Shown: positions 27,829-35,931 of the stretch, piece after piece
Position numbering within the stretch: the first letter of the stretch is position 1
How the letters are laid out: each line of letters begins with the position of its first letter
Notes under the pieces: model-generated
Databases searched by the model: none
The model's input: only the letters and a program-made list of their open reading frames with translations
What the model was told of the DNA's origin: nothing
Source of the DNA: Brevibacillus choshinensis
GTDB lineage: Bacteria > Bacillota > Bacilli > Brevibacillales > Brevibacillaceae
Length of the DNA stretch: 64,000 nucleotides
NCBI RefSeq assembly: GCF_001420695.1
Contig: NZ_LJJB01000007.1
Span: 333,890 to 397,889, forward strand
Direction of reading: 5' to 3'
Made by a program: the position numbers and the translations under genes

Positions 27829-27884
27829 AGTCAGAAGAAGTCTTGGACACATAGAGGAAGAAAAAGCACGAGGGGGAGCGCTAG

Positions 27885-29351
27885 ATGAAAACGAAAGTGA
27901 CAGCCAAATATGTCATCGGTTTTGACGGGGATGACCACGTGATCATTCGAGATGGTGAAGTGGTTTATGAGAATGATACGATCCTGTTCGTCGGTCATAA
28001 GTACGAGGGGGAAACGGATGAGGTACTCGACGCTGGCAACGCGGTGGTCAGTCCGGGGTTCATCGACTTAAATGCTTTGGGAGATATCGATCACGACATC
28101 GTTCACTTGGAGGCTCCAGCCAGCAGACAAAAGAACCTGCTCTGGTCCGAACAGTACTACCGCCAAGGCTACCATGAGGTCATGACTCCTGAAGAAGAGG
28201 CGTTCAAATCCTTGTACGCCTACAGCCAGCTGATTTTAAACGGCGTGACGACAGCGATGCCGATCACATCGGTCTTTTACAAACGCTGGGCGGAGACGTA
28301 CGAGGAGCTGGCAGCCGCAGCCGAGCATGCAGGACGCTTGGGCTTGCGGATGTACATGGGGCCGAGCTATCAGTCGGGGATGCGAGTAGTAAAGGCAAAC
28401 GGTGAAATGGAAGTTCTGTGGAATGAAGAAGAGGGACGTGCAGGCCTGGAACGAGCGGTTCAATTCGTGAAAGATTTCGATGGTGCTTATAACGGTCTGA
28501 TCCGTGGGATGCTTGCACCAGAGCGGATCGAGACACAGACGCCGGACAATTTAATCAACACCAAGCGCTACAGTGAGGAGTTAGGCTGCCCGATCCGCCT
28601 TCATGCCGCTCAAGGCAGCTTTGAATACAACGAAATGCACCGCCGACACAATCAATCCCCTGTCCAGTTCCTGCATAACTTGGGCTTTCTAGGCGAGAGA
28701 ACAGCCATTCCTCATGCTCATTATGTTCCCGGATACAGTGGAGCGTCGATCGGGGAAGGAGACGACCTGGCGATGTTACAGGAGACAGGCACTACGGTGA
28801 TCCACTGCCCGCTGGTGATTGGGCGTCACGGAGATGCGCTGGAGACATTTGCCCGCTACAAACGGCGCGGCATTAACATCGCGATCGGGACAGATACCTT
28901 CCCTCCTGATTTCATCCAAAACATCCGGACGGCAAGCATGTTCTCCCGCCTCTTGGAGAGAGATGTCGTAGATTCGTCTTACGCGGACATTTTCCGAGCG
29001 GCCACATTGGGTGGGGCTCGCTTCTTGGGCAGGGAGGATCTGGGGCGATTGGCTCCAGGAGCGAAAGCGGACCTGATCGTCATCGACCTGGATGGCTTTC
29101 ACCTCGGACCGATCGAAGACCCGATCCGTACGTTGATCATGTCCGGCTCTGGTCGCGACGTCAAGCTGTCGATTATCGGGGGACGTGTCGTCATGAAGGA
29201 CCGATTGATTCCAGGCATAGACCTGGAGGAAATCAAGGCAAGAGGGCAGCGCTACTTTGAAAAAATGAGACAAGGCTACGTAGAGAGAGACTACCAACAA
29301 CTAGGGCAAGAAACGCTGTTCGCTCCTTCCTTTCGGATTCAGAAGCCGTAA
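27885..29351 (+). CDS. TRZ/ATZ-like amidohydrolase family protein with altered metal site
   Basis: 488 residues, start ATG 27885 behind GAGGGGGAG. Overall organisation is that of the chlorohydrolase/deaminase branch (COG0402): N-terminal beta domain with GNAVVSPGFIDL, then a TIM barrel with RLHAAQ, IPHAHYVPG and the Asp in AIGTDTFPPD, and a C-terminal LAPGAKADLIVIDLDGF. The HxH metal pair that normally follows GFID is missing: the sequence reads GFIDLNALGDIDHDIVHL. Also RLHAAQ has Gln where Glu is usual in RLHAAE. Either it is a subgroup with a different metal arrangement or a non-standard activity. Divergent from amidohydrolase 4 and under operator 4. Confidence 0.85.
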   Translation: MKTKVTAKYVIGFDGDDHVIIRDGEVVYENDTILFVGHKYEGETDEVLDAGNAVVSPGFIDLNALGDIDHDIVHLEAPASRQKNLLWSEQYYRQGYHEVMTPEEEAFKSLYAYSQLILNGVTTAMPITSVFYKRWAETYEELAAAAEHAGRLGLRMYMGPSYQSGMRVVKANGEMEVLWNEEEGRAGLERAVQFVKDFDGAYNGLIRGMLAPERIETQTPDNLINTKRYSEELGCPIRLHAAQGSFEYNEMHRRHNQSPVQFLHNLGFLGERTAIPHAHYVPGYSGASIGEGDDLAMLQETGTTVIHCPLVIGRHGDALETFARYKRRGINIAIGTDTFPPDFIQNIRTASMFSRLLERDVVDSSYADIFRAATLGGARFLGREDLGRLAPGAKADLIVIDLDGFHLGPIEDPIRTLIMSGSGRDVKLSIIGGRVVMKDRLIPGIDLEEIKARGQRYFEKMRQGYVERDYQQLGQETLFAPSFRIQKP

Positions 29352-29376
29352 TCCAAAAACATAGGTAACGAAAAAA

Positions 29377-29418
29377 CAAGCACAGCCGCGCTTCGAAAGG
29401 AGTGGCTGTGCTTGTCTT
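29377..29418 (+). terminator. Terminator after the TRZ/ATZ-like gene
   Basis: ACAAGCACAGCC (29377-29388) pairs with GGCTGTGCTTGT (29404-29415), followed by a short T-rich stretch. Confidence 0.88.
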
Positions 29419-29445
29419 GTTATCAATCAGACTACCGTCAAAATG

Positions 29446-29475
29446 TTGCAAAAAAAATGGAATGGAACGTATAAT
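29446..29475 (+). promoter_or_regulatory. Sigma-A-type promoter for the alpha/beta hydrolase
   Basis: TTGCAA (29446-29451) and TATAAT (29470-29475) with an 18-base spacer. It rules out an upstream start at 29443 and supports GTG 29503. Confidence 0.75.
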
Positions 29476-29502
29476 AGGAATTTATTGGGGGAGGGGATCG
29501 CT

Positions 29503-30282
29503 GTGAAGGACCACAAATGGGTGGAGCGAAATGGGAAGCGTCTATCAGCAATGATTCACACGCCAGAAAAGGTTGAGAATCCGCCCGTTATCATTTTTTG
29601 CCACGGGTTCACGGGTGAAAAAGTAGGGGGAAATCAGTTCGTCTTGCGTCTGGCGAACACGGTAGAAGCGGCAGGCTATGCGGCTGTCCGGTTTGATTTT
29701 TCAGGCTCGGGAGAAAGTGCGGGCGAATTTGAACGTGATACCACGATCTCTGGCTGGAAAGACGATTTGCACATAGTCGTCGAGTGGGTACAGGAACAAC
29801 CGGCTTTTCAAAACTCCCCGATCTACTTGCTCGGACATAGTCTAGGAGGCTGCATCGTGCTCCTCCACGATGACGCAAATCTACCAGTAGCCGGTAGAAT
29901 GGCATTAGCTCCCGTGATTCACACACAGGAAAACTTTCACGATACGATCCTTGGCCCCGAGCTTTGGGCAGCGGCGGAGTCTGGAGAGAGAATCAGTCAT
30001 TTTTACGGAAAAGGGATGGCCTTGCAACCTGATTTCGTTCGTGACATCATCCAGCATGGACATTCCCCATTGAAGGCTTGCCAAACCTATGACAATCCGG
30101 TGCTCTTGATTCATGGAACAGCGGATACGGCGGTACCTGCAGAAGGCTCAGAGCATTTTACCAAGGTGTATGCAGGGCCAAAAGAGCTGTACTTGATCGA
30201 GGAGGCCGACCATAGTTTCTCCCGCCAAATGGAACAGCTGCAAGAAAAAATCGTAGGATGGCTCTCAGCCCAGCACGGATAA
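29503..30282 (+). CDS. Alpha/beta hydrolase (esterase/lipase-like)
   Basis: 259 residues from GTG 29503 with GGGGGAGGGG upstream. Fold landmarks: oxyanion region FCHGFTGEKVGGN, nucleophile elbow LGHSLGG, acid in LIHGTADTAVP and the catalytic His in EEADHSFSR. It resembles the family of cinnamoyl/feruloyl-type esterases (COG1073) found in many Firmicutes. Cytoplasmic, with no signal peptide. Monocistronic. Confidence 0.88.
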   Translation: MKDHKWVERNGKRLSAMIHTPEKVENPPVIIFCHGFTGEKVGGNQFVLRLANTVEAAGYAAVRFDFSGSGESAGEFERDTTISGWKDDLHIVVEWVQEQPAFQNSPIYLLGHSLGGCIVLLHDDANLPVAGRMALAPVIHTQENFHDTILGPELWAAAESGERISHFYGKGMALQPDFVRDIIQHGHSPLKACQTYDNPVLLIHGTADTAVPAEGSEHFTKVYAGPKELYLIEEADHSFSRQMEQLQEKIVGWLSAQHG

Positions 30283-30308
30283 CAGGTAAGGCTTCTCGTG
30301 AAAAAGCA

Positions 30309-30340
30309 AGACCTTTGAGGAATATCTCAAAGGTCTGTTC
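30309..30340. terminator. Terminator between hydrolase and MFS gene
   Basis: AGACCTTTGAG / CTCAAAGGTCT with a 6-base loop. T-rich sequence follows on the + strand, and A-rich sequence precedes it for the convergent gene. Confidence 0.7.
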
Positions 30341-30349
30341 GTGTTCTTT

Positions 30350-31621
30350 CTATTCCTTTTTTACGATGTCCGATGTACGGAGCGTCAAAGCCCAAAATAG
30401 GAGGGCCAACGCACTGACACTGGCACCAAACAGGCAAACCCCGCTCCAACCAGCGTACGCGTATATGCTAGTCGAAACGATAGAGCCCGTGGAGCTGCCG
30501 ATCGAATAAAATATCATGTAACCGGCGGTAAGCCGACTTCGCGCCTCAGGACGAACGGTAAAAATCAAGCTCTGGTTGGTGACATGAACAGCTTGAACAG
30601 CCAAGTCAAGGAGAACGATGCCGATAACCAAAGCAAGCAACGAAAATTCGGTATAGCGGATGGGTAACCACGATACCAACAACAGCAACAGTGCAATGCC
30701 GGTAGTCCTTTGACCTAAGCCTCGATCAGCGAGTCGACCCGCTCTGGCTGCAGCTAGTGCTCCCACAACTCCAGCGAGACCGAATGCCCCGATTGCGGTG
30801 TGCGAAAGAGACAGGGGAGGCGAGCTGAGAGGTAGCACCAGCGAAGTCCATAGCGTACTAAAAGCAGTAAAGATCAGGAAAGCGAGCAGGGCGCGGATGC
30901 GTAGGACCCTCTCTTGCACAAAGAGCTCGAGCACCGAGCGAAGTAGCTGCGGATAGGCTAGTGAAGGTTTCTCCACTCGATAATTCGGTAGTAACCAAAA
31001 TAATGCACCAGCCATGAGAAGCGTGAGCGCTGCAGAGACGAGATAGACAGAACGCCAACCGAGAAGGTCAGTGAATACACCAGCAACGGTCCTGGCGAGC
31101 AAAATCCCGATGACTACTCCACTTGTCACCTGGCCGACAATTCGTCCACGTTCGTTCGGAGCAGCCAAAGTGGACGAATACGATACGAGTACCTGCGTCA
31201 CGACTGCCAGCATTCCGACAACAGCTAAGCCCGTGAACAGCACAGGGATGGTGGGAGCAAAACCCACTACAATCAGCGCTACCGCGCTAAAAAGCATCAT
31301 ACCTACGATAAGCAGGCGTTGATTCTGAGAATCGCCGAGTGGTACCAAAAAGAATAGGCCAAGCGCATAACAAATTTGTGTAACGGTAATTACGATGCCT
31401 ACGGATGCATGGGAGATACCGAACTCGCTTGCCAGAGCGTCAAGCAACGGCTGTGCATAGTAGATATTGGAAACGGCCAAGCCGCAGGCAACTGCAAATA
31501 ACAGTGCCACATAGCGTGGCATGGGAGAGACGGGGACACATTTGAGCGCCCCATCTATCTTCTCTAGATCAGCGACGCACTCGTCTGCAATGACTGCACC
31601 TCTAGGATTCATCTTCGCCAT
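30350..31621 (-). CDS. MFS transporter (12 TM, YnfM-like efflux family)
   Basis: 423 residues, with a ~35-residue cytoplasmic N-tail and about 12 membrane segments; the MFS signature loop 2-3 is LGLFFLVPLGDSQNQRLL, and the second half has AARAGRLADRGLGQR. Start ATG 31621 behind AAAAGGAGTG. Likely a drug or metabolite exporter. It diverges from a TetR-type regulator, with palindromic sites between them, so it is probably controlled by that regulator. Confidence 0.88.
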   Translation of the reverse strand: MAKMNPRGAVIADECVADLEKIDGALKCVPVSPMPRYVALLFAVACGLAVSNIYYAQPLLDALASEFGISHASVGIVITVTQICYALGLFFLVPLGDSQNQRLLIVGMMLFSAVALIVVGFAPTIPVLFTGLAVVGMLAVVTQVLVSYSSTLAAPNERGRIVGQVTSGVVIGILLARTVAGVFTDLLGWRSVYLVSAALTLLMAGALFWLLPNYRVEKPSLAYPQLLRSVLELFVQERVLRIRALLAFLIFTAFSTLWTSLVLPLSSPPLSLSHTAIGAFGLAGVVGALAAARAGRLADRGLGQRTTGIALLLLLVSWLPIRYTEFSLLALVIGIVLLDLAVQAVHVTNQSLIFTVRPEARSRLTAGYMIFYSIGSSTGSIVSTSIYAYAGWSGVCLFGASVSALALLFWALTLRTSDIVKKE

Positions 31622-31649
31622 CTTTTACACTCCTTTTTCTGATGATTAT

Positions 31650-31813
31650 GTACCGAAAAGTATAATATACTGATTGGTACAAAATGAGTTTAGAAAAATA
31701 TAACTCCTGAAAACTTGGTTTGTCAACGCCGTGGAGTGTTAGATGCTGATGATCTATGCGGAAGTTGACATCAGTTCCTGCTACATATAAAATCATAATA
31801 TACTGACCGATAT
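31650..31813. promoter_or_regulatory. TetR-type operators between the MFS and regulator genes
   Basis: A 31-base inverted repeat at 31650-31680, GTACCGAAAAGTAT-A-N and its partner ATACTGATTGGTAC, and a related half-site pair at about 31798-31813 (ATACTGACCGATAT). Both share ATACTGA(C/T)(C/T)G(A/G)TA. The 150 bases between hold nothing else recognisable. Confidence 0.65.
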
Positions 31814-31829
31814 AAAAAGGGGCGTTTAT

Positions 31830-32411
31830 ATGGCTCGACTTCGTGAATTTGATGAGGACAAGGCCTTGGAAGCGGCCATGCAACTATTTTGGGAAAAGGG
31901 ATTCGAAGCTACATCTTTAAGTGACTTGACAGCTAAAATGGGGATTCAGCGCCCGAGCTTGTACGCCGCCTTTGGAGGCAAAAAGGAATTATTCGAAGCT
32001 GCGTTACGCAAATACACACGATCTCACGTTACCTATGTTCGAGCCAAGCTGCAGAGCCGTCCATCCGTAAAAGAAGCGTTTCGCGCGTATTTTGAGGGGT
32101 TAGTGGAAGCGGAATATGGGGGAGGTTCCAATCGTGGGTGCTTTTGCATCAATACCATGGTAGAACTAGCGCCTCATGACGAGATATTTGAAATCCTTAC
32201 AAGGGAGCATCAGATGTATCTATCCGTACTCTTCCAGGAAACTATTGAGCGCGGCATCCAAACAGGAGAGCTTTCCAAGGATCTACATGCAAAAGCTCTC
32301 GCACAGACATTAGTCGTGTCGCTAATCGGACTTACTGTGATGATGAAGTCTCGTCCCGAGCGATCATTCGTTGATAACTCCGTGTCGCTCATTCTTTCCT
32401 TGCTTGTGTAA
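31830..32411 (+). CDS. TetR-family transcriptional regulator
   Basis: 193 residues. HTH region DKALEAAMQLFWEKGFEATS followed by LSDLTAKMGIQRPSLYAAFG, which is the AcrR/YcdC-like subgroup with the C-terminal domain TetR_C_16-type (SNRGCFCINTMVELAPHD). The SNRGCF segment with its Cys residues is typical of regulators that respond to electrophiles or antibiotics. It probably represses the divergent MFS gene and itself. Start ATG 31830 behind AAAGGGGCG. Confidence 0.9.
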   Translation: MARLREFDEDKALEAAMQLFWEKGFEATSLSDLTAKMGIQRPSLYAAFGGKKELFEAALRKYTRSHVTYVRAKLQSRPSVKEAFRAYFEGLVEAEYGGGSNRGCFCINTMVELAPHDEIFEILTREHQMYLSVLFQETIERGIQTGELSKDLHAKALAQTLVVSLIGLTVMMKSRPERSFVDNSVSLILSLLV

Positions 32412-32518
32412 CAGGTGAATTCATCGTTTTTTCGATGGAGTGTCTCAACCCAACCAGCCCCAGAGCTGGTATTAGATGAAATGTTGATTAATAAAATAAT
32501 GTTTATCATCAAGTGCCA

Positions 32519-32547
32519 TTGACAAGCGCAAACAAACGGAATACAAT
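32519..32547 (+). promoter_or_regulatory. Sigma-A-type promoter of the leuA leader
   Basis: TTGACA (32519-32524) and TACAAT (32542-32547) with a 17-base spacer, just before the first T-box leader. Confidence 0.85.
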
Positions 32548-32559
32548 TTCAAACATCGA

Positions 32560-32858
32560 TAACAAACAACGCGTAGAACGGGAACAGTAAGTGGTGTGAT
32601 CTGTCCAGAGAGCTGCGGGAAGGTGCAACGCAGTCAGAGAAGCCAATGAAACTCGCCCGGGAGCGGCAGGACTGAAAAGATGTAGCGCTGCATCGAGTAA
32701 GTAAGTTCTGACGGTTTACCTCCGTGATCGGGTCGTACTGATCGTATGTGATCAGTACTTGAGGTGGACTTCCGGCTTTGGCCAGGGGTCAACGAGAGTG
32801 GTACCGCGATAGACAAGGTCTGTCGTCTCTTCGAATAGAGACGACAGGCCTTTTTTAG
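32560..32858 (+). ncRNA. T-box riboswitch 1 (leucine specifier) upstream of leuA
   Basis: Stem I landmarks AGAGAGCTGCGGG and CCGGGAGCGGC; probable specifier CTC (Leu) in GAAACTCG; conserved T-box GAGAGTGGTACCGCG at 32794-32808; terminator arms GGTCTGTCGTCTC / GAGACGACAGGCC followed by TTTTTT near 32850. It responds to the charging state of leucine tRNA. It has a complete terminator of its own, followed by a second T-box. Confidence 0.93.
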
Positions 32859-32885
32859 TTGAAAAAACGACATATAATCAAACGC

Positions 32886-33145
32886 AAAGAACGGGAGCTA
32901 GTAAAGCGAATTTCTTGTCCAGAGAGCTGCGGGTAGGTGCGACGCAGTCAGGAAATGCTTGAATCTCACCCGGGAGCGGCAAGGTTGAGAGCCATGGTAG
33001 ACGATGGACGGTAGACCTTGACGGATCGTCTCACGTCATCGGGGCAACGAGGTGGATTCCCTCTACAAAAGGGGATCAACGAGAGTGGTACCGCGGCAGC
33101 TGACAGGCCTGTCGTCTCTTGTATAGGAGACGGCGGGCTTTTTCT
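32886..33145 (+). ncRNA. T-box riboswitch 2 (leucine specifier), in tandem
   Basis: Second copy: AGAGAGCTGCGGG, CTC in GAATCTCACCCGGGAGCGGC, T-box GAGAGTGGTACCGCG at 33081-33095 and terminator CCTGTCGTCTC / GAGACGGCGGG with T run at 33139-33143. Both leaders share the specifier though flanking bases differ. leuA begins about 50 bases later. Confidence 0.93.
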
Positions 33146-33192
33146 GTTCCCAAAAAAGACGAAAACAACTACCCCATGAGGAGGCAATACCC

Positions 33193-34758
33193 ATGACAAA
33201 ACGAATCCATATTTTTGATACTACTTTACGTGACGGCGAGCAAGCACCAGGTGCTTCTCTGCACCCCGAGCAAAAGATCGTGATTGCCAAGCAGCTGGCA
33301 GAGCTTGGTGTAGATGTCATCGAACCGGGTTTCCCCATTTCCAGTCCAGGGGACTTCATGGCCGTACAGCGTATTTCTCAAGAAGTGCATGGAGTGGAGA
33401 TTTGTGGCTTTGCCCGCGCGATGAAGGAAGACATCGATGCAGCAGTTCGAGCTACAGAAGCAGCAGAGCGACGCAGACTGCATATTTTCTTGTCATCCTC
33501 GAACATCCATCTGGACTTCCAGCTGAAGAAGTCCAGAGAGCAAGTCATTCAGATTGCTCGGGCTATGATTGCATACGGGAAACAGTTCGTCGACCGGATC
33601 GAATTTTCTCCGATGGATGCGACACGGACGGGAGACGAGTTCCTGTTTGAGATGATTGAAGCGGCGATTGAAGAGGGAGCGACCATTATCAATATTCCGG
33701 ATACGGTTGGATACGCACTGCCTGAAGAGTACGGAGCGATGTTCACTCGCGTCATGAAAAACGTCCGGGGTAGCGACAAGGTCGAGTTTAGCGCACACTG
33801 CCACAATGACCTCGGTCTGGCGGTAGCGAACAGTCTGGCGGCGATCCGCGCAGGTGTGACCCAAGTCGAAGTAACGGTCAACGGCGTCGGTGAACGGGCA
33901 GGCAACTGCTCCTTGGAAGAACTGGTGATGGCAATTGAGACGCGCAAGGAAGCCCTGGACGCGGAGACCGGAATCAGACCGGAACACATTTACACGACTT
34001 CGCAAAAAGTGAGCCGTGCGATGAGCTTCCCGATTGCTTTCAACAAGCCGATTATCGGTCGCAATGCCTTTCAGCATGAAGCGGGGATTCACCAGGATGG
34101 TCTCTTGAAAGAGCGCAGCACGTACGAAATCATGGATCCAGAAAGACTGGGTGTTCCTCGTAACATGATCATTCTCGGCAAGCATTCCGGACGACATGCC
34201 ATCAAGCACCGGGTCAACGAATTTGGTGTGCAGCTGACAGACGAGCAAATGGAGACCTTGTACAACCAGTTTAAAGAGCTGGCTGACAAGCAAAAGGTCG
34301 TGCAGGATCATCAGCTGCTCGAGCTGGTAGGACACACGGTGAATGCGGTATTGGAGCCATTTACTCTGGTGAATGCACAGGTGTTGACAGGGACATCTGG
34401 AAATCGTATGGCTTCCTGCACGATTACGAACAATGCCACAGGAGAAGAACAAGCATACTCTGGCACGGGTGAGGGACCTGTCGAGGCTTTGGTCGCAGGT
34501 ATCAAGCAGGCGTTGCCGTTCGAGGTGGAGTTCACCGACATGGAGCTCTATTCCCTGTCTTCCGGCGAGCATGCGACAGGGGAAGCCATCGTGACAGTCA
34601 GTGCAAACGGCAGTCATTTCAAAGGAGTTTCCGAGCATCGGGACGTGCTGATGGCAGTCGCGCAGGCGTTTATGGCGGCGAGCAATCAGGCGGTGCGTGA
34701 TCACGAGGCGAGAGATGCTTCTCACGATCACGATCAGGTAGAAGCCTTTTTCTCCTAA
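33193..34758 (+). CDS. leuA: 2-isopropylmalate synthase
   Basis: 521 residues, normal length for the bacterial type. HMGL-like TIM barrel with FDTTLRDGEQAPGASL, FSPMDATRTG, the metal-binding HCHNDLGLAVANS and GVGERAGNCSLEEL; FQHEAGIHQDGLLK; and the C-terminal LeuA dimer domain that binds leucine (from ~residue 390). It condenses acetyl-CoA with 2-ketoisovalerate, the first step of leucine synthesis. GAGGAGG is 11 bases before ATG 33193. The gene stands alone, not with leuBCD. The extreme C-terminus carries a His/Asp-rich tail (DHEARDASHDHDQ) beyond the usual end. Confidence 0.95.
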   Translation: MTKRIHIFDTTLRDGEQAPGASLHPEQKIVIAKQLAELGVDVIEPGFPISSPGDFMAVQRISQEVHGVEICGFARAMKEDIDAAVRATEAAERRRLHIFLSSSNIHLDFQLKKSREQVIQIARAMIAYGKQFVDRIEFSPMDATRTGDEFLFEMIEAAIEEGATIINIPDTVGYALPEEYGAMFTRVMKNVRGSDKVEFSAHCHNDLGLAVANSLAAIRAGVTQVEVTVNGVGERAGNCSLEELVMAIETRKEALDAETGIRPEHIYTTSQKVSRAMSFPIAFNKPIIGRNAFQHEAGIHQDGLLKERSTYEIMDPERLGVPRNMIILGKHSGRHAIKHRVNEFGVQLTDEQMETLYNQFKELADKQKVVQDHQLLELVGHTVNAVLEPFTLVNAQVLTGTSGNRMASCTITNNATGEEQAYSGTGEGPVEALVAGIKQALPFEVEFTDMELYSLSSGEHATGEAIVTVSANGSHFKGVSEHRDVLMAVAQAFMAASNQAVRDHEARDASHDHDQVEAFFS

Positions 34759-34792
34759 TCAGGAGAACCAGAATAAGTACCTTACCATGATG

Positions 34793-34831
34793 AAAGTCAG
34801 CCTGTAGAAGTGCGCAGGCTGACTTTTTTGC
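34793..34831 (+). terminator. Terminator after leuA
   Basis: AAAGTCAGCCTG (34793-34804) pairs with CAGGCTGACTTT, followed by TTTTT. Confidence 0.9.
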
Positions 34832-34861
34832 GGAAAGGAACCAGTCTCGATAGAAGTTTGT

Positions 34862-35770
34862 TCACTTTTCTTCAGAGGTAGCGACAGTGCTATGCTTCTG
34901 GAGACCCGCACAATAGCTGATGACGTAATCGCGGAATGTACGCGAAGCCACGGAGAGGTAACGGTCCTTTCGCCAGGCGAGCTGATACGTGCGTTGGCAA
35001 AATGGCCGTTCCAAGCGTATCAAGCGCAAGGAGTTCACTTTGTCCCCGAGCGTCTCCGGTAAAAAGGCGATCCCAATCCCTGCATGCAGAAAATGACTGA
35101 TTGCGGAATGCTCATCTACTTCACAAACAATGTTCGGTGCAAAACCAGCCTGCTGGCAGAATGCGTCCGTCATCGCACGAAATGGATTGCCTTCTTTGAT
35201 GCAAATGAATGGCTCGTGAGCAACCTCCGCCAAATTGATCGAGTCCCGGCTGGCCAAGTGATGGGTGGGAGGAACGGCGAGCATGATTTCTTCTGTGAGG
35301 ATGTTCACTCCGTCTATTCCGTCTAGCTCCAGTGGAGGAAAGGTGATGGAAAAATCGATTTCGCCCTTTTGGAGCTGCTGCTCTTTTTCCTCGGATGACG
35401 CCTGGGTAATGCGCATCTGGACGTCGGGATGCAAGGACATAAATGAACCGATCATTTCTGAGAAGCATTTGTGCGTCGTCGTTGCGACCATGACGCGTCC
35501 ACGCTCCATTCCTGCCAGATCGATGAGCTCCCGCTGACCTTCTTCCAGTAAGCTGAGAGCCGCCTCTACTTTTTTCAGAAACGCCTTCCCAAAAGCATTG
35601 AGCTGAATCTGTCGTCCATTCCGATCAAACAACGGGACGCCCACATGTTCTTCTAGACGAGAAATGGTCTTGCTAAGTGCGGGTTGTGCAATGTGAAGCT
35701 CTTGAGCAGCCTTAGTCATGTGTTCCAGCTTGGCAACCTTGCAAAAGTATTGCAGTTGCAGTAGTTCCAC
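34862..35770 (-). CDS. LysR-family transcriptional regulator
   Basis: 302 residues. N-terminal LysR helix-turn-helix (LQYFCKVAKLEHMTKAAQEL, then AQPALSKTISRLEEHVGVPL) and a periplasmic-binding-like effector domain. Start ATG 35770. It is divergent from an oxidoreductase gene, the usual place for a LysR target. The effector cannot be predicted. Confidence 0.92.
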   Translation of the reverse strand: MELLQLQYFCKVAKLEHMTKAAQELHIAQPALSKTISRLEEHVGVPLFDRNGRQIQLNAFGKAFLKKVEAALSLLEEGQRELIDLAGMERGRVMVATTTHKCFSEMIGSFMSLHPDVQMRITQASSEEKEQQLQKGEIDFSITFPPLELDGIDGVNILTEEIMLAVPPTHHLASRDSINLAEVAHEPFICIKEGNPFRAMTDAFCQQAGFAPNIVCEVDEHSAISHFLHAGIGIAFLPETLGDKVNSLRLIRLERPFCQRTYQLAWRKDRYLSVASRTFRDYVISYCAGLQKHSTVATSEEK

Positions 35771-35931
35771 TCGTTACACCCCTTCTCATATACCCGAGTG
35801 TATGAAGAGATAAGGAAAGATATATTTCTGTTTATGTAAGGATGATTGTAGAATAAATCCTGCAAGCTGACAACAAGATCGCGGCAGTTTCCACGTGGAA
35901 GATAAATGTGGTTGAGGAGAGGATGATTTTC

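Noticed and set aside
27885-29351. TRZ/ATZ-like gene as a pseudogene
   Set aside because: Full-length frame, good ribosome site, own regulated promoter and conserved later motifs argue for a working gene despite the missing HxH.
32634-33359. Open frames within the T-box leaders
   Set aside because: They overlap riboswitch helices and terminators, and none has a plausible start.
33493-34731. Long open frame antisense to leuA (about 412 codons)
   Set aside because: Opposite strand of a well-conserved gene, with no ribosome site and no recognisable protein; a by-product of codon bias. The same applies to the antisense frames at 18894-20057, 21644-22480 and 26264-27412.
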